Shown one piece after another: positions 12,778-22,468 of a stretch of 64,000 nucleotides of DNA; position 1 is the first letter of the stretch; every line of letters starts with the position of its first letter. The stretch is from assembly GCA_025403435.1 (NCBI GenBank), contig CM046343.1, positions 28,131,742 to 28,195,741 of the forward strand. The letters run 5' to 3'. This stretch comes from Artocarpus heterophyllus. Taxonomy: Eukaryota > Streptophyta > Magnoliopsida > Rosales > Moraceae. Position numbers and translations under genes: made by a program. The notes under the pieces were generated by a model. It saw only the letters and a list, made by a program, of their open reading frames with translations, had not been told where the DNA came from and searched no databases.

Positions 12778-12782
12778 GTCCC
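12778..12782. repeat. Target-site duplication, left copy (GTCCC)
   Basis: GTCCC lies directly outside the left LTR and is repeated exactly at 22464-22468 outside the right LTR. A 5-bp duplication is the normal integrase footprint for Ty1/copia. Confidence 0.93.
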
Positions 12783-14814
12783 TGTTGGAAACAAAGTGCG
12801 CAGCGGAATTTTAAAATTTTTTCATTAGAGTAATTTCCAAAACACAAGTTTGACATGTTATATGTATAAATTAAACAGATCTTACTAACCTCAGTGTGCC
12901 GAAGAACCTCCGCGACCTGTGTAGAGAAGTAAAGTTCTAGAAGAGCCTCAACCAACTGGTCTTCTTTGCTATTCTCTATCCACAACCGGAGTGAGTGTGG
13001 GCTCACACGTACATCTCTTCCACCGGTGACTCTCCTTCCAACCAATAGAGAGAACCCAAAGCTAGTGTTCGTGATTTGTGAACAAAAACTCTCAGGGAGT
13101 TTTCAGATGCTCACTAGAAGAGTATCACTCTTAATCTCTCAAATTGATCTGAGTAAATCATTAGACTCACTCTCTTTTTATACTTATTGGTCCTTGGGGT
13201 CAGTCCATATCAGATTAGGTCTCAAAAATCGAAACAGAATCAAGTTCGGATCAATATCTGATAAGATAGGCGTGAAAAACGCGTAATCTTAACTGTCGTG
13301 GTCGGCATGCCGAACTGTGTGATAGGTAGGCCGAACTGGCCAGTTCGGCAGGCCGAACTTTCTGATAGGCAGGCCGAACTGTCGAGAAAAAATCTCCGCG
13401 AATCTTTTATTTTCCACCCGAGATTCTAAAGGATAAAGTCTCAGTTTTGATTCAAATAGCCCAATAGAAAAGATATCTGATCAAAACAAACTTTATCAAG
13501 ATAATCTCTAAGAAAATAAATCAATTCACAATAATTCTACAAGTTTATCTTGTTCTAATTGTCCAAAATTAAAACAACCGATAAACAGACAAGAATTATC
13601 CGAACGCCATAATTCAACAAGTTCATCTTGAACTAATTTCTTACATAATTAATTCAACCGATAAACAGACATGAATTATTTGATTCTTATAAATTTTAAA
13701 CCAATCTGATAAATCCGACATCAGTCACCAATTATTGGAAAAGCACGCCATGTCGTTACAGGATTTTGTGAGCTAGCAAAGGGGACCAAAATGGACCTAT
13801 AAAGTTCAAGCTCATGATAATTATGAAACCCAATATCCCAGATATACATTTCACAATTATCAACTCCAACGCTACTCCACTAAAAGCTTGGAGCTGCACT
13901 CTCGAACTTTATAGAATTACGAAGCTCGTGTAGCTAAGTCTCCATGACATATCATAGTGTATCGCATCCCCATATGATCATCCATAATCGGCTTAGGGAC
14001 AAATTCTGTCTTACCTTCCCGATTATTTTTATCTTACGTTCCATTGTCTCACATTAGAAAACTTACCATCCAAAGATAGTATACCATTCGGTTACACCTA
14101 TGTATCCAAATGGTTGAGCGCTCCAGTTTTTCAATTACAGGACAACGCATATAAGAGGATATCATTACTCCTAAAGAGGAGCTATGGATTCCATATCTAT
14201 GAATAACAAGTCTACGCTACCAAGAGTCATGCCTCCAACGTACCGGCATGCATGCCACTATAGAGATGTGGGAGTCACCCATTGGTACATCAAAAGACAC
14301 AAGTCGAGACAACGGGCTCATTATTCATCTCAGGATTAAGATACAATACAAATAATTGTCTAAAGTGAATCGATTTGCCAAGACAGAATTATTAATCCAA
14401 ATCAATTCACTTTATGTCCCGATCCAATACATCGTCACCTATGACAACGCGCCAATGTTTCTATTCACGGAGTCCAACTCCGATGGCCAAGACAAACCAT
14501 CTCCCAAAAGGGATATAGACAACATAACAATCTTTACATGAATAAAGCGCCCAACTTTATTCCCTCGATTGCGGATCATATATTTTAGACCATCACCTTA
14601 AGAGTCGTGTCTACCGCATAATCATCCCATCATATGCCCAACTCTTAAGGTTTAGTCTGACAGTCTCAGACTACTGTTTGCTTATCATACATTCAACAAA
14701 TATGAACGTAAAGAGGACAATATTTGGTATATATAAATGAATAAATTCTTTATTGATAAAAATGTCTCCAAAAACGTATTACATTTTTACTCCTTAGAGC
14801 ATACATGTCTAACA
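12783..14814 (-). repeat. 3' LTR of the copia element (2032 bp)
   Basis: Nearly identical to 20454-22463. Element-sense ends are TGTTAGACATG at 14814 and TTTCCAACA at 12783. It carries a TTCGGC/GCCGAA inverted-repeat cluster at about 13300-13382 with one more unit than the other LTR. A TATA-like stretch on the minus strand lies at 14728-14738, near the element-sense start. Confidence 0.96.
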
Positions 14815-14825
14815 ATCTCCCACTT
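14815..14825 (-). other. Polypurine tract of the copia element
   Basis: AAGTGGGAGAT on the minus strand, immediately before the 3' LTR. It is the expected plus-strand DNA primer site and fixes the LTR edge. Confidence 0.85.
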
Positions 14826-15433
14826 GCACTAAGTGAGTAAATACTACAAATTTCGCATCCCCATAGCTTCCACATGCCTTTCGAAGACTCTCCCAGAAAG
14901 TGTCTTCGTAAATGGATCAGCTAAATTGTCCTCTGACGCGATCTTGCACACCGTGACATGCCCGCTCTCAACGAAGTCCTTTATCACATGATACTTCCGA
15001 TCAATATGCTTACTCTTCTTGTGAAATCTTGGTTCCTTAGCATTAGCTACCGCCGCACTGTTATCACAGTACAGTGATACCGCTTTATCCACACCAGGAA
15101 CTACCTCAAGATCCCCAAGGAACTTGCGGAGCCACACTGCTTCTTTCGAAGCATCACTAGCCGCCACATACTCGGCCTCCATCGTTGAATCCGAAGTGCA
15201 ATTTTGCTTCGCACTTCTCCAACTGATGGCACCGCCACCCAGAGTAAACACAAACCCCGATGTCGATTTCCTAGAATCCAGGCAGGATTGAAAATCTGAA
15301 TCAGTGTATCCTAGAGGAGTTAAATCCTCACCCGAATACACAAGCATATACCCTCGAGTCCTTCTTAGGTACTTGAAAATATGCTTTACCGCAGCCCAAT
15401 GGTTCGGTCCTGGATCCGCCTGAAATCGACTCA

Positions 15434-15441
15434 CAATCAAT
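15434..15441 (-). other. 4-bp tandem duplication causing a frameshift
   Basis: CAATCAAT on the + strand, where conserved copia spacing between the reverse transcriptase and RNase H regions fits a single CAAT. Reading jumps to another frame exactly here, and the RNase H domain is open in the new frame. Confidence 0.85.
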
Positions 15442-16311
15442 CCCGACCGCATAGCTAATATCCGGTCGAGTGCAAAGCATGGCATACATGAGACTACCCA
15501 CTGCCGAAGCATAAGGTACCTTCTTCATGTATTCTCTTTCTTCATAAGACTTTGGAGAGTCTTTCTTAGAAAGAGTAATTCCAGACCTAGATGGTTGCCC
15601 ACCTTTCTTGGAATCCTGCATTGCAAATCTCCTGAGAATTTTATCTATGTAGCCGGCCTGTGACAAAGCTATCATTTTGTTCTTCCTATCCCGAAAGATC
15701 TGGATACCGAGAACAAAATTAGCCTCACCTAAGTCATTCATGTCAAACTGCTTGGTCAACCATAATTTGACCGATGACAATGCCCCAACGTCATTGCCAA
15801 TTAGCAGAATGTCATCTACATAGAGTAGTAGAAAAACCACCTTCCCATTCTTAATGTGTTTGTAAACACATGGTTCATCCACATTTTGTGAGAACCCATA
15901 AGTCTTGATCACATGATCAAATCTTATGTTCCAAGAACGAGAAGCCTGCTTAAGTCCATAAATAGACTTTAGCAACTTACAAACCTTACCCTCTTGACCC
16001 GTGACCTTGAACCCGTCTGGTTGTTCCATATAAATGGACTCATCAAGATAGCCATTCAGAAAAGCCGTCTTGACATCCATCTGCCAAATCTCGTAGTCGA
16101 GAGCGGCAGCTATGGACAAGAGAATCCGGATGGACTTAAGCATGGCTACAGGCGAAAAGGTTTCCTCATAATCGATTCCTTCCTTTTGCGTATAACCCTT
16201 AGCTACCAGTCTAGCCTTAAAGGTTTCGACCTTTCCATCCAGTCCTCTTTTTCTCTTGTAGATCCACTTACTCCCTATGGGTTTTACCCCTTCGGGAAGA
16301 TCCACAAGCTC

Positions 16312-16314
16312 TCA
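16312..16314 (-). other. Premature TGA in gag-pol
   Basis: The open frames on either side of this codon are in the same phase, and both continue conserved copia sequence. One base change explains the break. Confidence 0.9.
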
Positions 16315-18937
16315 GACCCGATTAGTCTCCATAGACTTCATCTCAATGTTCATGGCCTCTGTCCAGAGTCTTGAATCAACATTCTCCATAGCTTCTGCGT
16401 AAGTATAAGGATCCCTGTCATGTTCATCCGGTTCAGCCAAAAAGACCTCCCCATTGAACATATACCTCTCAGGTTGACGCCCGATCCTCCCACTACGCCG
16501 AAGCCCCTGAGGTTGTTGTTCAGGTTTGTTTGGTTTTTCTACACCGATCGGAATGGTTTCGTTCGGAACCTCCGGAGTAAACGGATTACCCCTCAACTCC
16601 TCAAGCACCACTTTGCTTTGAGGTTTAAAGTCGTTCATGTAACTCTCCTCAAGGAAAGTTGCATTAGTTGAAACCACGACTTTATTTTCCTTTGGGTTAT
16701 AAAAATAACCCCCTTTAGTCCCTTTTGGATATCCTACAAACACGCAAACTTCTGAACGTGCTTCCAACTTATTCGGATCCTTAAACAGGACATAAGCTGG
16801 ACATCCCCATATATGAATATGGTTTAAGGATGTCTTCCGTCTTGTCCACAATTCGTGAGGAGTTTTAGGGACCGATTTTGAAGGCACATTGTTCAAAAGA
16901 TAACATGCGGTTTGTAGTGCATATCCCCAAAAGGATAAAGGCAATGATGAATAACTCATCATGGACCGAATCATGTCCAACAAAGTCTTATTCCTTCTCT
17001 CTGCTACGCCATTCTGCTGCGGAGTGCCCGGCGCAGTCAAATGGGATAAAATCCCATTCTCTAACAAGTGTCCCAAGAACTCATCAGAAAGGTATTCCCC
17101 ACCTCGATCAGATCGAAGTGCCTTTATGGGTCTACCCAATTGCTTTTCCACTTCAACCCGAAACTCCCTGAACCTATCATAAGTTTCGCTCTTGTGGTGC
17201 ATTAGGTACACATACCCATATCTTGAGTAATCGTCAATAAAAGTAACGAAGTACTCATACCCTCCTCGTGCTCGGATGTTCATCGGTCCACAAACATCAC
17301 TATGCACAAGTTCTAGAACCCCTTCGGCCCTATTGCCCTTAGACCCGTATGGTCTTTTGGTCATTTTACCCTCCAAACAAAACTCACATTGAGGTATAGA
17401 TTCCACCTTTAAGTGACTTAAAGGTCCATCCCTTACCAACCTTTGAATCCTATTTAGGTTAATATGGCCAAGGCGCAAATGCCAAAGATAAGTCTTATTA
17501 GAGTGAGAAGTTTTAAGTCTTTTTGAGTCATTATCATTTATCTCAGCATTAAGCAATAGGTCCATCTTAGGTTTGATAAAATATAGATTATTTTGCATCC
17601 ATCCAGAACAGATAAAAGATTTGTTTTTACGAATCACCACTTTTTCATTATAAGATACCACGTAGGAGTCTTTAAATAAAGAAGATACAGAAATTAAATT
17701 CCTTTTAAATTTAGGAACATAAAAACAATCTCGCAAAATTAAACTCCTATAATTATCAAAATAAAGATGGACATCTCCCACTGCTTCCGCTGAGATCAAG
17801 GATCCATCGCTCATCCGAAGCGTTAAGTCTTCACGAAGTAGACTTCTCGTTTCTTTGAATCCTTGCAGAGAAACACAAACATGATTAGTTGCACCGGAAT
17901 CTATGACCCATATGTCACTGGATTCCTCAACCAAACAAGTTTCTAAATATAGAAGATCACACCTACCTCCCTTGGAAAGGAAGTCCTTGCAATGCTTCTT
18001 TATATGCCCGACCTTACCACAAAAGAAGCACTTAAGCTTCTTTGGGTTCTTCTTCTTCTTCTTCTTGCTCTTGGTAGCAATAGGAATAGAAGACTTCCCA
18101 CTTTTGGCCCGTTGCTTCTTTCCATTCCCAGAGTTAGGATTGGAACCAGAATCAGCTACCATATTGGCCTCTCCACCAGCAGGAGACTCCCTGATCAGCA
18201 GTTCAAACTCTTGTAACTGTTTCATCAGTTCTGTCAAGGTCATATCCCGTCTATTGCTTAGATTAAAAGTAGCTCTAAACGGAATAAATTCCTTAGACAG
18301 AGTCTCAAAGACCATAGTCATCTGAGTTTCAGCATCGATGTCGGCTCCATTGGTTTGAGCCTCAGCGAGGTAATCCATGACCAACATCATGTGCTCCTTT
18401 ACAGATGTCCCCGGTCTCTGTCTACAGTTTAAGAGTTTCCGAAGCGCCCCTTGCCGCTTTGTTATGGCCTGGCCTCCAAACATGTCCTCAAGATTATCCA
18501 AGATCTGCTTCGCAGTCTCATAATCCTGATGTTGAGCCTGCAGCACGTTATTCATGCTAGCCATAACATAGCAGCGGGCCTGATCATTAGCATCTTTCCA
18601 GCAGTCGTACGCTTGGAATTGCTCATTACTTGAGTCTCCCGTAGGCTCGGGAGGACAAGGAGTTGTCAGAACATATTTCAGTTTCTCAAAGGAAAGGACG
18701 ATGTCCAGGTTTCGTTTCCAATCATTATAGTTCTCACCGGTTAATTGGTTTTTGTCAAGTATCGATGATAAAGCGTTTTTAGACATTTTCAATCTACAAT
18801 AAAGAATCATATACCAAACATAAGCAAACATATATAATAATTTAGTAAGATAACACAATCATGTAAAATCATACAAATGTGTTTATGTGTCAAAACCTTG
18901 AAAATATCACAACCTTACAACGATAATTCCCAACTCA

Positions 18938-19265
18938 GAATTTAACAAGCTCCTAGGGGAGTCATGTCAAATTCAATCAGGAACACGGATCCCCTCCTGA
19001 TTAATATATGCCATCCAGGACCCGTATGATCCAGCATATACTAATAATCATTTCTTTGGCCATTAATTTTATTAACAGAGCTCCTAGGGGAGGTTAATAA
19101 TAAAATTAACGTGAGTGTATAACCACCGTTTTAATATTTTATCCATGATTTATAATCACCACCTAGGGGTGTGCAACCATAAATCATACTAAAATACCTT
19201 ATCCTTTCAGAGATCCAATCTGGTACATGATAGAAATCCCTTCCTAGGGGTTGGGACCATCATGT
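18938..19265 (-). other. Array of stem-loops with a shared CCTAGGGG core in the copia leader
   Basis: Four hairpins share the apical core but have unrelated stems. Hairpin 18938-18974: GAATTT/AAATTC with core CTCCTAGGGGAG. Hairpin 19063-19109: TTAATTTTATTAAC against its complement with a 3-base bulge, core CTCCTAGGGGAG. Hairpin 19145-19187: ATGATTTAT/ATAAATCAT, core CACCTAGGGGTG. Hairpin 19225-19265: ACATGAT/ATCATGT, core CCCTTCCTAGGGGTTGGG. Two more perfect stems lie between the first two: AATCAGGA/TCCTGATT (18975-19002) and TATATGC/GCATATA (19005-19040). In element sense the array is about 150-480 bases upstream of the gag ATG. A structured RNA role, such as packaging, dimerisation or translation control, is an inference. 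Confidence 0.7.
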
Positions 19266-19751
19266 TCTTCCTATGGACCAACGATGGAGGCCTTAGGTTC
19301 TCTCTTCGAAAACCTTCTCCCACTCAATCTTTTGAAGTCAAGGTTTTATTTTGAAATTATGCATGAACAAATTTAATATGAGCGGCACTCCCTATTCTAT
19401 ATGACATGTTATCAATATACATGGTAAATCATATTATAATGCAGACAAGCAACGCAATCAAGCAAAGCTACAAGCATAATAATAATAATAATCGTAATAT
19501 TATGGTTCCACCCTAGAAAATAGAAAAACTAAGATTACAAGAGAATAATCGAGACATTTATCGATTCTTCATCCTTGAATCCTCAAGCTGTATCCTTCTT
19601 CATGTAATATCCATCTTCAAGTCCTCAATCCCGTATGAATCGAACACTTCATATTTTCGGTCATATCCAAATTTAATGTTTCTCAGAATCGTCCCAAAAA
19701 TAAAATTAAAACTGCACTGGAAAAATCGCACCTTTTCTGGACACCTGGCAG

Positions 19752-19941
19752 CTCTCGGTCGGTAGGCCGATCTGGGTGATCGGTCTGCCGATCATGGTGG
19801 TTCGGCCTGCCGAACATGAAGGTTCGGCCTGCCGGCAGAGCACCAAAATTTTTGCCCCACTGTCGGCCTGCCGGACCGTACGTCCGGCCTGCCGATCTGT
19901 GACCTTCGGCCTGCCGAACTGTGAGGTCCGGCATGCCGACC
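19752..19941 (-). repeat. Array of ~8 short inverted repeats (TTCGGC-NN-GCCGAA type) in the copia leader
   Basis: Units include TGATCGGTCTGCCGATCA (19777-19794), GTTCGGCCTGCCGAAC (19800-19815), a CTTCGGC-CT-GCCGAAC unit near 19904, and GTCCGGCATGCCGACC near 19926. Stems change on both sides together (for example GATCGG/CCGATC against GTTCGG/CCGAAC), so the pairing is kept rather than the sequence. Related units occur in all three LTRs of this family in the window. Confidence 0.7.
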
Positions 19942-20438
19942 GAGCAGAAAACCCTTAATCCAGAAAATACAATTTTAATGCAATTCATCAATTTTATTTT
20001 CAACAATTCAAAAACATAAAATTAGAGACTCAGGAAATACCTAGAGGCGCCATCATCAATCTTTAAGTTCCGACTTCTCGTTCCGTCTTCTCCGAATAAT
20101 TATTTAATTACAAAATTCTTATAAATTAAAAATTAAATAATAATTCCTAGACGGAGATGATAGTCCGCCATCTAATTACATGAAAAACCTAGATACACAT
20201 TCTAACCTCTAAGGAACCATAACCGGTATTAATTAATTAATAAATAATTAAACAACAATTTAATCAACCATAATTAATTAATAAACATTCACCATATAAT
20301 CCATGACAACATATATATTATATAGAAACCTAGAGTGCCATCTCTCTATAAAATTTAATTCAAGCATTGGAGAGATTAAGATCACAAAATTTATGCATAT
20401 AACATGATCACAAACTTGCAAATTTATGTAAAAACCTC

Positions 20439-20451
20439 GGCTCTGATACCA
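20439..20451 (-). other. Primer-binding site (initiator Met-tRNA type)
   Basis: TGGTATCAGAGCC on the minus strand, two bases inside the 5' LTR end. This is the usual plant copia minus-strand primer site, complementary to the 3' end of the initiator tRNA-Met. Confidence 0.93.
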
Positions 20452-20453
20452 AT

Positions 20454-22463
20454 TGTTGGAAACAAAGTGCACAGCGGAATTTTAAAATTTTTTCATCAGA
20501 GTAATTTCCAAAACACAAGTTTGACATGTTATATGTATAAATTAAACAGATCTTACTAACCTCAGTGTGCCGAAGAACCTCCGCGACATGTGTAGAGAAG
20601 TAACGTTCCGGAAGAGCCTCAACCAACTAGTATTCTTTGCTATTCTCTATCCACAACTGGAGTGAGTGTGGGCTCACACGTACAGCTCTTCCACCGGTGA
20701 CTCTCCTTCCAACCAATAGAGAGAACCCAAAGCTAGTGTTCGTGATTTGTGAACAAAAGCTCTCAGGGAGTTTTTAGATGCTCACTAGAAGAGTATCACT
20801 CTTAATCTCTCAAATTGATCTGAGTAAATCATTAGACTCACTCCCTTTTTATACCTATTGGTCCTTGGGGTCAGTCCATATCAGATTAGGTCTCAAAAAT
20901 CGAAACAGAATCAAGTTCGGATCAATATCTGATAAGATACGCGTGAAAAACGCGTAATCTTAACTGTCGCGGTCGGCATGCCGAACTGTGTGATAGGCAG
21001 GCCGAACTTTCTGATAGGCAGGCCGAACTGTCGAGAAAAAACTCCGCGAATCTTTTATTTTTCACCCGAGATTCTAAAGGATAAAGTCTCAGTTTTGATT
21101 CAAATAGCCCAATAGAAAAGATATCTGATCAAAACAAACTTTATCCAGATAATCTCTAAGAAAATAAATCAATTCACAATAATTCTACAAGTTTATCTTG
21201 TTCTAATTGTCCAAAATTAAAACAACCGATAAACAGACAAGAATTATCCGAACGCCATAATTCAACAAGTTCATCTTGAACTAATTTCTTACATAATTAA
21301 TTCAACCGATAAACAGACATGAATTATTTGATTCTTATAAATTTTAAACCAATCTGATAAATCCGACATCAGTCACCAATTATTGGAAAAGCACGCCGTG
21401 TCGTTACAGGATTTTGTGAGCTAGCAAAGGGGACCAAAATGGACCTATAAAGTTCAAGCTCATGATAATTATGAAACCCAATATCCCAGATATACATTTC
21501 ACAATTATCAACTCCAACGCTACTCCACTAAAAGCTTGGAGCTGCACTCTCGAACTTTATAGAATTACGAAGCTCGTGTAGCTAAGTCTCCATGACATAT
21601 CATAGTGTATCGCATCCCCATATGATCATCCATAACCGGCTTAAGGACAAGTTCTGTCTTACCTTCCCGATTATTTTTATCTTACGTTCCATTGTCTCAC
21701 CATTAGAAAACTTACCATCCAAAGATAGTATACCATTCGGTTACACCTATGTATCCAAATGGTTGAGCGCTCCAGTTTTTCAATTACAGGACAACGCATA
21801 TAAGAGGATATCATTACTCCTAAAGAGGAGCTATGGATTCCATATCTATGAATAACAAGTCTACGCTACCAATAGTCATGCCTCCAACGTACCGGCATGC
21901 ATGCCACTATAGAGATGTGGGAGTCACCCATTGGTACATCAAAAGACACAAGTCGAGACAATGGGCCCATTATTCATCTCAGGATTAAGATACAATACAA
22001 ATGATTGTCTAAAGTGAATCGATTTGCCAAGACAGAATTATTAATCCAAATCAATTCACTTTATGTCCCGATCCAACACATCGTCACCTATGACAACGCG
22101 CCAATGTTTCTATTCACGGAGTCCAACTCCGATGGCCAAGACAAACCATCTCCCAAAAGGGATATAGACAACATAACAATCTTTACATGAATAAAGCGCC
22201 CAACTTTATTCCCTCGATTGCGGATCATATATTTTAGACCATCACCTTAAGAGTCGTGTCTACCGCATAATCATCCCATCATATGCCCAACTCTTAAGGT
22301 TTACTCTGATAGTCTCAGACTACTGTTTGCTTATCATACATTCAACAAATATGAACGTAAAGAGGACAATATTTGGTATATATAAATGAATAAATTCTTT
22401 ATTGATAAAAATGTCTCCAAAAACGTATTACATTTTCACTCCTTAGAGCATACATGTCTAACA
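20454..22463 (-). repeat. 5' LTR of the copia element (2010 bp)
   Basis: Partner of 12783-14814, aligning end to end. The main length difference is a missing unit in the TTCGGC/GCCGAA cluster (about 20965-21035). Roughly 30 substitutions by eye separate the pair. Confidence 0.96.
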
Positions 22464-22468
22464 GTCCC
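22464..22468. repeat. Target-site duplication, right copy (GTCCC)
   Basis: Exact repeat of 12778-12782, directly after the LTR end GTCTAACA. Confidence 0.93.

Larger units (their letters stand above)
10701..12782. other. Gene-free stretch left of the copia insertion
   Basis: No supported gene. Around 11030-11110 and 11720-11885 are decayed copies of the AT-rich MITE family (TATAGCATATAAGAGTTTTA words). A (GA)n microsatellite lies at 12075-12098. The last 100 bases hold C-rich runs just before the insertion. Confidence 0.5.
14844..18786 (-). pseudogene. Copia gag-pol polyprotein, broken by one stop and one 4-bp duplication
   Basis: One frame encodes the whole polyprotein. The start chosen is the ATG at 18786 (Met-Ser-Lys...); the open frame extends to 18858 but that part looks like leader. 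Order of domains: gag; a CCHC zinc knuckle CX2CX4HX4C near 17988-18029, preceded by a Lys-rich run; protease with D-S-G-A near 17895-17910; the pre-integrase HHCC region near 17390-17490; the integrase core (17320-16850); reverse transcriptase with YVDD at 15812-15823; RNase H (about 15310-14900). An in-frame TGA at 16312-16314 sits where copia proteins normally have Trp. A tandem CAAT CAAT (+ strand) at 15434-15441 shifts the frame between reverse transcriptase and RNase H. About 1313 codons if the shift is ignored, full length for the family. Everything else appears intact, so decay has only begun. Confidence 0.95.
12783..22463 (-). mobile_element. Complete Ty1/copia LTR retrotransposon, 9.68 kb, minus strand
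   Basis: All structural parts are present. In element order (minus strand) they are the 5' LTR (22463-20454), a PBS at 20451-20439, a 1.65-kb non-coding leader, gag-pol from 18786 to 14844, a PPT at 14825-14815, and the 3' LTR (14814-12783), with exact GTCCC duplications outside. The domain order gag, protease, integrase, reverse transcriptase, RNase H identifies Ty1/copia. The LTRs begin TGTTAGAC and end CCAACA. By eye they differ at about 30 positions plus a few indels over 2 kb (about 1.5 percent), so the insertion is fairly recent. It is not autonomous as it stands: gag-pol has one nonsense codon and one 4-bp duplication. Lineage within copia was not assigned. Confidence 0.96.

Noticed and set aside
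12728..13286. Open frames of about 105 codons on both strands at the left LTR edge
   Set aside because: They cross or lie inside the LTR and have no homologous frame of equal length in the other LTR.
14356..14541. A 61-codon open frame on the + strand present in both copia LTRs and in the solo LTR (also 22005-22190 and 42761-42946), with an 87-codon one beside it
   Set aside because: It is antisense to the element. Comparing the 22005 and 42761 copies by eye, most base differences change the amino acid and few are silent, so there is no sign of protein-level selection. It is open by chance in conserved LTR sequence.
16420..18325. Several + strand open frames opposite gag-pol
   Set aside because: Antisense shadows of the copia polyprotein frame.
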